From contig JAFUZJ010000040.1 in assembly GCA_017476665.1 (NCBI GenBank), positions 1-64,000 on the forward strand: a stretch of DNA of 64,000 nt. Direction: 5' to 3'. Below are positions 53,159-61,977 of the stretch, piece after piece. The notes beneath the pieces were generated by a model that saw nothing but the letters and a program-made list of their open reading frames with translations, ran no database searches and was not told the DNA's origin. Made by a program: the position numbers and the translations under genes. The stretch is from Lachnospiraceae bacterium. GTDB lineage: Bacteria > Bacillota > Clostridia > Lachnospirales > Lachnospiraceae. Positions within the stretch are counted from its first letter, which is position 1. Each line of letters opens with the position of its first letter.

Positions 53159-54046
53159 CTATGAATAAAATTCTTCCATTCCTGTATCTTCTGTCGTACT
53201 ATCATGAATATTTTCATCGACTTGTTGAATCTGCTTTGCGACTCCTACTTCACTAAGTATAGGGTTTATTAAAACTCTGGCTTCCCGATCTGTAATAAAT
53301 CCTTTATTTCTAAGTTCATCAAGATGTTCAACATGTTCTTTATAATTCATCTCATTATATTCTCTGATTTTTTTTGCTGCCTCTACTTCTGATATTTTTC
53401 CTTCTGCAATTTCTGTCATAATTGCATCTATATAGTCTCCCGTATAGGATGAATTTGCCAACCCTCTCGCGTGTTTCTTCAGCATAGCATCTAATTTTTG
53501 CTGATCCTGCTGTTTCACATATTGCTCTGCTTCTTTACCTGGTTTTGCTGAAACAACTGAAATTTGATAACTGAATCCCGTAGACTCCTCAAATGTGTTA
53601 TACGCAGATAATTTCTGCGTCAATTCCTCGTCCATTCCAACATAATCCAAAATGCTGTATCGTTGTGTAATCTTTCTGACATCCAGTGAAAACAAGTTAT
53701 CAAAATAAGCATCTACATCTATATTTCTATTTTCGTAGAAAACAATGGGATCCTTCACACATATGGTAGCCTTTACATACACATCAAAAGAATAGAATGT
53801 TTCCTGGCTGGGCGAATTAAAGCGGATTTCTTTTAAATATGTCTTTGTAGATATTTCTACCAGCTGCGTATACTTTCCCTTTCGAATTTCTTTTGTTGTC
53901 GTATGATCAGTGACAAGTATATCGTCATTACATCCTCCGGTCAGAATAAAAGCCGACCCTCTTTTCCCAATATTAGGTATCTTTGGAAAAAAACTATTCT
54001 CATATGCCTCTTCCTTGATAATTAATTTATTTTCAAATTCATTCAT
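53159..54046 (-). CDS. SPFH/Band-7-like protein, TIR operon
   Basis: 295 residues from the ATG at 54046, which overlaps the end of the upstream gene by 8 bases. The longer frame to 54166 lies wholly in that gene. Residues about 50-180 have the strand-rich band-7 pattern (TYLKEIRFNSPSQETFYSFD, YVKATICVKDP, RYSILDYVGMDEELTQKL). A coiled, charged C-terminal part follows, with FITDREARVLINPILSEV. SPFH proteins form large ring assemblies at membranes. The family call is moderate. Confidence 0.6.
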   Translation of the reverse strand: MNEFENKLIIKEEAYENSFFPKIPNIGKRGSAFILTGGCNDDILVTDHTTTKEIRKGKYTQLVEISTKTYLKEIRFNSPSQETFYSFDVYVKATICVKDPIVFYENRNIDVDAYFDNLFSLDVRKITQRYSILDYVGMDEELTQKLSAYNTFEESTGFSYQISVVSAKPGKEAEQYVKQQDQQKLDAMLKKHARGLANSSYTGDYIDAIMTEIAEGKISEVEAAKKIREYNEMNYKEHVEHLDELRNKGFITDREARVLINPILSEVGVAKQIQQVDENIHDSTTEDTGMEEFYS

Positions 54047-55526
54047 GCAGCTTTGCTCCTCTCTTTTCATAAGTAAGCCGTAAGCGTGTAAAAATCTGCT
54101 TAGTCGCTTTATTATTATAAGTTCTAAAAAAATATAAGATATCTTGGCAATACTGTTGTGATTCACCTCCCATATTATAGAAATAAGCCGAAATATGATC
54201 TATCGTTTTATCAGAATAATCGTATCTGGATAATTCTTTCAAATATGCCTTGAGAATTGCATACAATTGTTTACGTAAGTGATAAACTGACATTGTACAT
54301 TCTACAACCTTTGCAAGTTGTTTTTGTTGCTGTAATGTATCACACACTACCAATGGCAATTCCATAAAATCTGAATTGACCTGGTAATAACTATATCTAA
54401 CAAAATTAATATATGTCTGAGCAATCTTCAGCCTTCCATCCCTCGTTCTCGTATTGTTTAATGTATCACCAAAAATATTACAAAAGAGACTTCTTAATTC
54501 TTGTGATTGCCTTAAAAGGCTAGAAACAAATACCAAATCTTCCTTTTTGAAATATAAAATTCTTTTTCGTATTGCTTTTTTTAAATCTGGCACATAGGGG
54601 AATACAATTTTACTATTTGAAAATGCCGCACAGGTCAGGCAAACCGCCTTCCAAAGCCATTTGCTATCTGAACTAACCCAGCAGAGAATAATATTTTCCG
54701 CATACTCCTTTGATTGACTATCCATGTACAGCTTATACACAATAATTCCTAAGATACCTGCATTTTTAGGATCAGATAATAGCCGCGGAAAAATATGTGT
54801 TCCTGCATAAAGAACATCCAATGAAATAATTCTTGTCAACGCATTGGCCATTTGATAAGCGTCAAAAGTTGTATGAAACTGATAAATCTCGTTTAGCTCC
54901 ATGAGCCATAATACAATGGGATTTTTAAGCGTCGGAAATTGCTCTAATATATTACACAAGACCTTTTGAGAGCCACTTCCAAATCCTACACCTATTCTTC
55001 CGTCAGCAATAACAAATTTTCTTCCTCCAATCAATGATAAAATTGTATTTAACGCAATATATGAATCAGAATTAATATTTTCTTCCACCGCTTGCTCACT
55101 ATTTAAGGTTTTCGTTTTAGGAATATGTCTAACAAGTATTTCCCGCAAATTTATAAGATCACTCAATGCCACTACCTCAAAAGTACTTAAGATAATAGCT
55201 ATTGTCAAATATTCACTATCCTTATATTTCTCAACAAACTGTACACACTTTTCGGTGTTACATAAATCATATTCTTCTTTCACTTTCACTTTTGATTCTG
55301 ATACCGTTTTTTTAAAACCTTGATCACTCCCCATACTCAAATTACTTAAATTTTGCACAAATATTTGAGTATACCCCATATTTCCAATTGCATTAAAGCG
55401 ATTTGCTGTACGTTTAAGCTCCTCCAGATCAGCTGGATTATCAATTGTCTCTCTTTTTTCTGCCTCTGTCTGATTATTTTCAGCAAAATTACTTGGCTGC
55501 TCCATTTCTTCACTTGTATCATTCAT
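54039..55526 (-). CDS. Large helical protein, TIR operon
   Basis: 495 residues, overlapping the TIR gene stop by 4 bases. N-terminal 40 residues are acidic and disordered. The rest is helix-rich (YLTIAIILSTFEVVALSDLI, LLSDPKNAGILGIIVYKLYM) and ends in basic helices RRLRLTY-like KQIFTRLRLTYEKRG. No nucleotide-binding or nuclease motif recognised. It could be the sensor of the system. No recognised family. Confidence 0.68.
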   Translation of the reverse strand: MNDTSEEMEQPSNFAENNQTEAEKRETIDNPADLEELKRTANRFNAIGNMGYTQIFVQNLSNLSMGSDQGFKKTVSESKVKVKEEYDLCNTEKCVQFVEKYKDSEYLTIAIILSTFEVVALSDLINLREILVRHIPKTKTLNSEQAVEENINSDSYIALNTILSLIGGRKFVIADGRIGVGFGSGSQKVLCNILEQFPTLKNPIVLWLMELNEIYQFHTTFDAYQMANALTRIISLDVLYAGTHIFPRLLSDPKNAGILGIIVYKLYMDSQSKEYAENIILCWVSSDSKWLWKAVCLTCAAFSNSKIVFPYVPDLKKAIRKRILYFKKEDLVFVSSLLRQSQELRSLFCNIFGDTLNNTRTRDGRLKIAQTYINFVRYSYYQVNSDFMELPLVVCDTLQQQKQLAKVVECTMSVYHLRKQLYAILKAYLKELSRYDYSDKTIDHISAYFYNMGGESQQYCQDILYFFRTYNNKATKQIFTRLRLTYEKRGAKLHE

Positions 55527-56047
55527 AAATTAATGTTCCCTTCCATCGTTTGAATGAAAAACTGTTTATCTGACTTATTTCCTATAATATTCATTCCACA
55601 ATTGGGGATTTCTGATGTTTCCCCCCCTCTCTTTGATGCTTCTATTTTTCCAGCAAGATGGGAAGCAATAACAGCCGGATCTGCAGACTTAAAGTAGTTT
55701 GTATTTTTAGGATCAAATAAATCTCTTGGCAGTTCTGTTTCATCAAGGTAAATAGGGATCACCTTCCCTAAATTTCCTTTTTTAGCAAAAGCAATTCTTG
55801 CTTCATCCATAGGTGTTTTCTTGGAAATATAATCCTTAGATATAAACAACGCTACATAATCAGCATTCATGCCAAAAATACTATAAAAAATTTCCTGTTG
55901 GTTTTTACCGCTCAAAATCATCTGTCCTTCCTGGGAAGGAGCAAAAAATACTTTTATTTCTTCAGCTTTCAAATAATGGTATACACTCTCTACCAAAGCT
56001 TCATTTTCAGTTGCGAATGAAAGGGCAATATCGAATTGATAATTCAT
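55523..56047 (-). CDS. TIR-domain protein
   Basis: 174 residues, GGAGG 8 bases before the ATG. The TIR fold fills about 1-135: FDIALSFATENEALVESVYH (first strand and helix), VFFAPSQEGQ (BB-loop region), ADYVALFISKDYISKKTPMD and EARIAF. Glu82 in MDEARIA is at the place of the catalytic glutamate of TIR NADases. A short C-terminal tail follows. TIR proteins in phage defence cleave NAD or make signalling nucleotides from it. First gene of a tightly coupled four-gene operon, so it is probably the effector or signal maker of that unit. Confidence 0.85.
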   Translation of the reverse strand: MNYQFDIALSFATENEALVESVYHYLKAEEIKVFFAPSQEGQMILSGKNQQEIFYSIFGMNADYVALFISKDYISKKTPMDEARIAFAKKGNLGKVIPIYLDETELPRDLFDPKNTNYFKSADPAVIASHLAGKIEASKRGGETSEIPNCGMNIIGNKSDKQFFIQTMEGNINL

Positions 56048-56108
56048 TTACATTTCCTCCAACACGAAATTTTGTTATTGCAATCATCTTTTGTTATATT
56101 TTAATCTT

Positions 56109-56137
56109 ATTTTAGGCCATTGGCTATATTTTGTCAA
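56109..56137 (-). promoter_or_regulatory. Promoter of the TIR operon
   Basis: On the minus strand there is a consensus -35 TTGACA (56132-56137), a 17-base spacer and a -10 TAAAAT (56109-56114), about 60 bases before the TIR start. The operon is therefore self-standing and probably expressed constitutively at a fair level. Confidence 0.7.
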
Positions 56138-56224
56138 TGCGAATACATACATCTCATTGATCTGTATATCTTCATGTAATTAATTCAATTTTGTTAAACA
56201 GGATGTCCTTACAAAAATTTACTA

Positions 56225-56258
56225 AAAAACGCTTAAACCGTGCGATTTAAGCGTTTTT
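56225..56258. terminator. Bidirectional terminator
   Basis: A perfect 13-base stem AAAAACGCTTAAA/TTTAAGCGTTTTT with an 8-base loop. It marks the left end of the AAA pseudogene and isolates the TIR operon from the flagellar side. Confidence 0.75.
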
Positions 56259-56641
56259 GACTTTCACTAATATAACAATCAAATTTATCTACACCGGGCA
56301 ACCTCTCCTCCTTGCATGCCCGCTCATAAAGATGCTCACCAATCTTTTCATCATTATACACAAGTATATATTCTATTTTTGATATCTGTCTGCCAAATAC
56401 ATTGAGATACCGCCTTTGCACAATTGCCTGTAAAAATTTGTCCTGCGGAAACTCTAATATCTTCAGCCATTCTCCTCGAACTGATCACTTTACTCCGCGC
56501 ACTTGAATCGCCTTGACTTCCCTCTATTAGGATTCTTTCAACCTTGGTATCATTCCGACCGCAGATAACTGTCAGCCCGTCAAATTTTACCTCTGCGTGT
56601 TCGATTTTCGCGATATTGTCAATAACAAGCTTCATATACAT
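56233..56641 (-). pseudogene. Remnant of an OLD/SMC-like AAA ATPase
   Basis: It starts MYMKLVIDNIAKIEHAEVKF with DGLTVICGRNDT, which is the start of an SMC-type or OLD-type ATPase up to the Walker A loop. The loop is then broken (GRNDTKVERI in place of GKST). A second frame near 56421 resumes with RRYLNVFGRQISKIEYILVY and a C-terminal CKEERLPGVDKFDCYISESQ. Most of the gene is lost. It may be a dead defence ATPase. Confidence 0.65.
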
Positions 56642-56674
56642 ATGCTCCTTTAACTTCTATAGACAAATTTCGAA

Positions 56675-58066
56675 TCATATGATAGCCTCGATCATGATTG
56701 GCTTTGTCCCTTTGATCCGGTTTACCAGCGCATTATTCTCCCCGTAATAAGCATCGCTCTTTTCCACCGCCCGATCTTCTTCCAGCGAGAGATCATAGAT
56801 CCCCCAGGCTTCCGCACGGTAGGCAGCCACGATCCCATCATACCGTTCCACCAGTTCCTGGGACAAGAGCTTTAGTGCCTCTCTGATCTGGCGCTGAGGT
56901 CTCCACCAAAGCGTGATCTTGTCCTTATTTTCCTTGAAAGTCACCAACACATCCTCCAGTTTTTGTAGTGCTGCTTCCTCATATTCTGTATATAGTGGGA
57001 TACCATCCTCAAAAAGGACTACTTTCTTGCCTTGAATCATCTCCAGCCAGCTCTCCGGGAAGATATTCTCTGTGTCTGAGGTATCTTTCCAGTTGGGGTC
57101 AGCAGCTTTTTCTTTTTCTTTTACAATTTTACGCAATTCCCTAAGCTGTCTGGCGTAAAACGGATATTCATGGCCTCCCCAGTTTTTCACAGGCACCATG
57201 TAATTGCCATAGATCATTTTCAACACTTCATCATACCCGCAAGGAACCGGTATCATGATATTTTCAAAGTCTGCGCTGTAGGCTTCCGCAAAATACTCTT
57301 TCCTGTGCTTCTTGCTAAATCTGTCATAGTCCATGTAATCCACAAGATAATCTGCGTCCTCCTCACCATACAGCATAGCGATATAATTCCCGCATTTCCA
57401 GAAATCAGAAGCAACCATCCTCCAATTTCCGTCTTCAATATACTGCATATTAAACTGATAACTGCAAAAGCCTTCAATATAGTTCTTTATCTCCATCATC
57501 TCGGCAAATGCCACCTTCAATTCTTCCTCATTATACCGATTATCCTTGATACCATCTGCGAGTGCAGCACCACGTCCCACCATTTCAATCAGATTCTTCT
57601 GGATCGCCGCCTCCCCTTCGTTTCTGGGCAGATAATCCAGCGGAAAGATATCCACAGCAACGCTAAATGGACATCCATGATATTCCTCTAACCACTCCGG
57701 GCGAATGCTGACGCCTCTCCCGTTATTGATACAGGTATGAAACTGGTTGTATCCCTCCTCCGAAAAACAGCTCTGAACCAGATACCCCTCCGGGAGCTCC
57801 TTTGGCAGCACCTTCATCAGTTTATTATAACCTTCGCGCAATACCCACATATCCATGTCGTCATCCCATGGCACAAATCCTTCATGGCGGATCGCCCCCA
57901 ACAGTGTGCCATATGCCGCATACCACTGGATATTATACTTCTCACAGATAGCTGAGATACGTGCCACCACTTCCATATCCGCAGCCCACATACTCTTCAT
58001 GGTCGCGTCCACGAAGAATCCGTCCCTGATCTGTGGTTTTAAAAATTCCGCATCAAATTCCAGCAT
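56675..58066 (-). CDS. LicD-family phosphotransferase
   Basis: 463 residues, start behind CGGAGG at 7 bases. The LicD core (PF04991) is GTLLGAIRHEGFVPWDDDMD (about 50-69), with VDIFPLDYLP further on. LicD proteins move phosphocholine or another phosphorylated alcohol from a CDP carrier to glycans. The C-terminal 330-463 is an extra helical part. It follows the flagellin-linked transferase gene by about 100 bases, so flagellin glycan decoration by a phosphodiester-bound group is a good guess. A CDP donor could come from the cytidylyltransferases at 5.2 or 38.3 kb. Confidence 0.85.
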   Translation of the reverse strand: MLEFDAEFLKPQIRDGFFVDATMKSMWAADMEVVARISAICEKYNIQWYAAYGTLLGAIRHEGFVPWDDDMDMWVLREGYNKLMKVLPKELPEGYLVQSCFSEEGYNQFHTCINNGRGVSIRPEWLEEYHGCPFSVAVDIFPLDYLPRNEGEAAIQKNLIEMVGRGAALADGIKDNRYNEEELKVAFAEMMEIKNYIEGFCSYQFNMQYIEDGNWRMVASDFWKCGNYIAMLYGEEDADYLVDYMDYDRFSKKHRKEYFAEAYSADFENIMIPVPCGYDEVLKMIYGNYMVPVKNWGGHEYPFYARQLRELRKIVKEKEKAADPNWKDTSDTENIFPESWLEMIQGKKVVLFEDGIPLYTEYEEAALQKLEDVLVTFKENKDKITLWWRPQRQIREALKLLSQELVERYDGIVAAYRAEAWGIYDLSLEEDRAVEKSDAYYGENNALVNRIKGTKPIMIEAII

Positions 58067-58168
58067 TCTGACACCTCCGCCTATTATATATTAAAAACCA
58101 CTTCAACTATACCACAAATTCGATATTCGGTCTATATCTGAAAGAAATAATGTAAAGCTGCAAATAAT

Positions 58169-59878
58169 TCACAGCCGTTCCTCCGCAAGACTGACTAACT
58201 GTCTTGCCCTTGCCTCCCATGCAAACTCCTGTTTTGCTTTCATATAAGCATTCCGGGCAATCTTCACTCTGCAAACGTCATCTGCGAGCAGTCTCTTTAC
58301 CATATCAGGTAATTGTCCAAGTTGATCCAATCGATAGAGTACCGTTTCCTCACCATTTACAGTATGTTCTCTCAAACAGGATGTTTCATCCGCCACGCAC
58401 ACCGCCCCGGACAACATGATATTTGCCACGCGCTCAGTCATTCCTGCCTTATACCAGCTCATGACATTCAGTCCGATCTTTGCCTTGGATAATTCTTCCA
58501 GAGACTCTTCGACCGATACCTCGGGATGGATCTCCAGATACTCTATTCCCGCGCCCTCATACCGTTCCCAGGCATCTCCATATACCTGTACTTTGATCCC
58601 ACTCTGTAGCAATACTTCAACAACCTTATTTCTGAAATGTCCGATCACCGCCCTGCAGGCCGGCTTCAATCTTCTCATGCATCCCGGAATATCCTGGTCT
58701 TTCCCATCTGCCAATTGTTCTAACAGTTCCTGAATCGCCTGCACAAAATTCAGGTTGGGATGTTTCAGCAGATAATCATAGAACATTTTCTGTTCCGGAT
58801 TCAATTTCTCTGGCTCATCCGCAAAGTATCGTCCCATAAATACAATATCATACGGGCGGGCATCATCACCTTGCTGTATTTCAACTTTTCCTTCATTAAG
58901 TTGCAGCGTATCAACGCCTCCCGGCGGAAACTGTATCGCATGCTCCGTATGATAATATTTTCTGATCCATTCCGCATGATCCGCATCCTGGCACAGCACA
59001 TAATAATCCTCCGGAAGCTCCTGTAGTATCCCCTCAAAATTCAAAGGATTATCAAACCAAAATTGAAATTTCGCTCCTTTTAGGTTTCTGAAATAATCAA
59101 TCTCCAACGCCGACGTCTGAAAACCTACTATACCCTTATAGACTTTTTGTTGTAATCTATTGTAGTCTGTTTCACCCCCTGCTTCATTGCGACCAATCTC
59201 GATGACAGCCTGTCCGTTCGCTACAAGCGCCCTTTTCAGATCGTCCGCGAAACGCTGCAGTACACCCCCACAGGTATCATCCCCCCGCAAGATCAGGAAA
59301 GGTGCTGTCCACCTTGCAATCCGTTCATAAGCTGTTGCATCCGTCAGCAAAAGGTTCATATCCAGTTGAAATCCTGCAAGACATCCCTTCTCCTGAAGCA
59401 AGTTGCAAATTCCCGTAAATGCCTTATCCATCCGATTCCTTCGATGAAGCTCCTGCATATGCAAACGCACCACATAGGCATAGATAAATGTCAATTCTGC
59501 GGTCGGTATATTATAAATATCACAGCAAGTTTTATTCCAAGATTCCGCCTGTAATACTGCGCAATTGCCGGTTTCCATTACAACCCTGCACATAAGTTCA
59601 TACATCCCAGCTTCCGCACATAGGGGATGATAGGCACCAATTTTTTCTGTCAATTCGTCTGTATATGCAATCCCCAGAATTGCTTCCGCATCTACAATGA
59701 AGCAGTTTTCATATCCTAAATAGTCCTCTGCATTCTTTGAGTATAGAATTGCCAGTTTATAAGCCCCCTCCTTCATGCAGGCAAGCATTCTCTGTACAGC
59801 ACTATTTCTGCTCTCATCAGCGCTGTCTTCCTTCCTTGCCATATATATTCTGATTCCATCTATTAGCGTATATAGCAT
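58169..59878 (-). CDS. CgeB-like glycosyltransferase next to flagellin
   Basis: 569 residues from the ATG at 59878, with GGAG at 7 bases. The longer frame to 60103 runs into the flagellin gene and is rejected. The N-terminal 230 residues are helical, perhaps TPR-like. The rest is a GT-B transferase with FWFDNPLNFEGILQELPEDY, DIVFMGRYFADEP, AKIGLNVMSWYKAGMTERVA and MLSGAVCVADETS. Immediately downstream of flagellin, where glycosyltransferases that modify flagellin on Ser/Thr are found in clostridia. Target by context. Confidence 0.8.
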   Translation of the reverse strand: MLYTLIDGIRIYMARKEDSADESRNSAVQRMLACMKEGAYKLAILYSKNAEDYLGYENCFIVDAEAILGIAYTDELTEKIGAYHPLCAEAGMYELMCRVVMETGNCAVLQAESWNKTCCDIYNIPTAELTFIYAYVVRLHMQELHRRNRMDKAFTGICNLLQEKGCLAGFQLDMNLLLTDATAYERIARWTAPFLILRGDDTCGGVLQRFADDLKRALVANGQAVIEIGRNEAGGETDYNRLQQKVYKGIVGFQTSALEIDYFRNLKGAKFQFWFDNPLNFEGILQELPEDYYVLCQDADHAEWIRKYYHTEHAIQFPPGGVDTLQLNEGKVEIQQGDDARPYDIVFMGRYFADEPEKLNPEQKMFYDYLLKHPNLNFVQAIQELLEQLADGKDQDIPGCMRRLKPACRAVIGHFRNKVVEVLLQSGIKVQVYGDAWERYEGAGIEYLEIHPEVSVEESLEELSKAKIGLNVMSWYKAGMTERVANIMLSGAVCVADETSCLREHTVNGEETVLYRLDQLGQLPDMVKRLLADDVCRVKIARNAYMKAKQEFAWEARARQLVSLAEERL

Positions 59879-59900
59879 ATTATATCTCCTTAACCACAGA

Positions 59901-59932
59901 AAAAGAGGACTGACCGAAGCCAATCCTCTTTT
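59901..59932 (-). terminator. Terminator of the flagellin gene
   Basis: On the minus strand AAAAGAGGATTGGC pairs with GTCAGTCCTCTTTTT around a TTCG loop closed by C-G, with some G-T pairs. A T run ends it. It reduces read-through into the transferase gene, which has its own ribosome site. Confidence 0.75.
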
Positions 59933-59960
59933 GGTAGTTTTGCTAATGAATCTTCTCGAA

Positions 59961-60767
59961 TTAGCCGAGCAGAGAAAGTACACCCTGATTGGACTGGTTA
60001 GCCTGTGCCAACATTGACTGTCCTGCCTGAGCAAGGATGTTGTTGTTGGAGAACTTAACCATCTCAGTCGCCATATCGGTATCACGAATAGCGGACTCAG
60101 CACTGGTGGTATTCTCGACTACGTTGTTGAGGTTGTTGATTGTGTGCTCCAGTCTGTTCTGGATAGCACCCAGATTAGCTCTCTGCTGGTTCACAGCTGC
60201 AATAGCAGACTTAACATTAGTATTCAATGTGCCTGCAGTAGTAGCAGAAGTCACACTACCGGTCAAGCCAATAGCAGAACACTTCATGGATCTAATGGAC
60301 AACTCAATACGCTGATTCGTCTCAGCACCAACCTGAAGCGATGCAGATCCAGAACCGGTAAGCAGATTCTTCTCATTGAAGGTCGTGGTAGAAGCTACAC
60401 GATCAATTTCACTCATCAACTGCTTTACTTCGCTGTTGATATAGGTGCGATCACTAGCTGTCAGAGTACCATTCTCACCTTTAACTGCCAGTTCATTGAT
60501 ACGCTGAAGCATATCATGCACTTCGTTCAGAGCACCTTCTGCTGTCTGCACCATGGAAATACCATCCTGTGCGTTAGCAGAAGCCTGAGTCAGACCTCTT
60601 ACCTGACGTCTCATCTTCTCGGAAATAGCCAGACCTGCTGCATCATCTGCTGCACGGTTTACTTTGTAACCGGAAGACAGTTTCTCGGTGGACTTAGCCT
60701 GTGCACTAGCGGTCAAGCCAAGCATTCTGTTAGAGTTCATAGCTGTTAAGTTGTGTTGTACTACCAT
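59961..60767 (-). CDS. Flagellin
   Basis: 268 residues from the ATG at 60767, with GGAGG. The N-terminal D0/D1 block MVVQHNLTAMNSNRMLGLTA, the NRAADDAAGLAISEKMR motif (about 38-54) and the C-terminal ILAQAGQSMLAQANQ with LSLLG are intact. The central region between them is short, with a Ser/Thr/Ala-rich stretch TGSVTSATTAGTLNTN that could bear glycans. Short flagellins lacking outer domains are usual in clostridia. It has its own SigD-type promoter and forms the filament after export. Confidence 0.95.
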   Translation of the reverse strand: MVVQHNLTAMNSNRMLGLTASAQAKSTEKLSSGYKVNRAADDAAGLAISEKMRRQVRGLTQASANAQDGISMVQTAEGALNEVHDMLQRINELAVKGENGTLTASDRTYINSEVKQLMSEIDRVASTTTFNEKNLLTGSGSASLQVGAETNQRIELSIRSMKCSAIGLTGSVTSATTAGTLNTNVKSAIAAVNQQRANLGAIQNRLEHTINNLNNVVENTTSAESAIRDTDMATEMVKFSNNNILAQAGQSMLAQANQSNQGVLSLLG

Positions 60768-61116
60768 AATTTTTTCCTCCTTGAATTGAAAGACTCCTTC
60801 CTTGGAGCCAGTTTGTTTTGATTTGTCGCTGATTCGCGGTTCGCACAAGCCGTTCTATCAGCAAACGCTACAGTAACCTTTCACCATTGTGCGGATGGCT
60901 TCCGGTTGCTTACATTGATTATATCGGACGCAACTCCAAAAACTTTATAGCATTTTACAGATTTTTCCGAAATTTTTCAAAAGTTTCTGTTAGTTTCGTC
61001 CTTTATGTCATTATATCAATTATTGATTCAGATTTCAAGTACTAATTTCTGTGCTCCATGCCTGCAACAGCGCAATATATTGTGGTCATGCCAAGAGCGA
61101 ATTAGTACAAATGATT
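60768..61116. other. Upstream region of flagellin
   Basis: 349 bases without a gene. It holds the SigD-type promoter, a long leader of about 150 bases with an AT-rich upstream part, and the end of the FlgN-like gene. No riboswitch-like pattern was recognised. Confidence 0.5.
60921..60947 (-). promoter_or_regulatory. SigD/sigma-28 type flagellin promoter
   Basis: On the minus strand TAAA (60944-60947), 15 bases, then TCCGATAT (60921-60928). This matches the consensus TAAA-N15-GCCGATAA of SigD. It explains late, separate expression of flagellin. Confidence 0.8.
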
Positions 61117-61590
61117 TTATTGCTTGTTATCCATGATTCTGGATGTGGAATAGGCTATTCCGCTCATGCTCTTATAATAATCATATGCAGCCTTGGATGT
61201 CTGCCGATTCTGTTTAAGGTCATTCCTTGTCTTAGCGAAATAGTCCTCCACTAGCTTTTTATTGCGCATCTCCTGCGCCTGAATGGATACACTCAGTTCT
61301 GTCACTTTCGCAATCTTCTCCTGCAGTTCCCTGATTTGTGACGCATATTGAACTTTATTATTCTGCAATTCCTGCGCAAGATTTTCATAAAGTGCTTCAA
61401 AACCATCATCAAGCCGGTCTAATTCATCAATCAGCTTGTCTTTCTCCTCGAAACCTCTATCAAACTCTTCCAAGTCCGCTGTCTCTTTTGAGAAAGCATC
61501 TGCCTGTAATTCATTAAATTTCTGAATCTCTCCGAGGATGTTAAGCTTTTGATCCAGGCTCTCAGACAAAATATTCAATCGATTCTGCAC
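61117..61590 (-). CDS. FlgN-like or FliT-like flagellar chaperone
   Basis: 157 residues from a GTG at 61590, which overlaps the TAG of fliS by one base with a GGAGG site before it. Almost all coiled helix (ELDRLDDGFEALYENLAQEL), with a C-terminal ASYDYYKSM-like AAYDYYKSMSGIAYSTS segment. FlgN and FliT type chaperones for hook or cap proteins have this plan and place, after fliS. Which of the two is not clear. Confidence 0.7.
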   Translation of the reverse strand: MQNRLNILSESLDQKLNILGEIQKFNELQADAFSKETADLEEFDRGFEEKDKLIDELDRLDDGFEALYENLAQELQNNKVQYASQIRELQEKIAKVTELSVSIQAQEMRNKKLVEDYFAKTRNDLKQNRQTSKAAYDYYKSMSGIAYSTSRIMDNKQ

Positions 61591-61976
61591 TATGCCTTTC
61601 CTCCCTCCTTGCCGACGCGCATGACTTCTTTCCAGTTATCACGCACAGAACGCAAATGGGTGTTGACCTCCTCCAGAATATCTTTGTCTTTCTTGATATT
61701 GGCCTCCACCAACCGTCTGGACAAATAGACATAAATGTTCTCAAAATCTTTTGCCACCGGATATTTCATATCCAGTGTTTCCCGCAGATAATCGATGATC
61801 TTCTGTACCTTGATGATATTGGTATGTGCCTTGGGGATATTATCCTCTTCTATGGCCGTTATCCCAATGTTGCAAAACTTGATGGCTCCCTCATAGAGCA
61901 TCAGCGTCAACTCTGCCGGGCTTGCCGTCATAATCTTATTATTCTGATATTGCGCATAGGGGTTTTGCACCGCCAT
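61590..61976 (-). CDS. fliS: Flagellar export chaperone FliS
   Basis: 128 residues. MAVQNPYAQYQNNKIMTASP at the start and ELTLMLYEGAIKFCN are the FliS signature. FliS binds the flagellin C-terminus and keeps it unfolded until export. The order fliD-fliS is normal for Firmicutes. Confidence 0.93.
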   Translation of the reverse strand: MAVQNPYAQYQNNKIMTASPAELTLMLYEGAIKFCNIGITAIEEDNIPKAHTNIIKVQKIIDYLRETLDMKYPVAKDFENIYVYLSRRLVEANIKKDKDILEEVNTHLRSVRDNWKEVMRVGKEGGKA

Positions 61977-61977
61977 A

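Noticed and set aside
59879-60103. N-terminal extension of the flagellin-linked transferase
   Set aside because: It reads antisense-free but in another frame through the flagellin 3' end and its terminator, and a good ribosome site supports the ATG at 59878.
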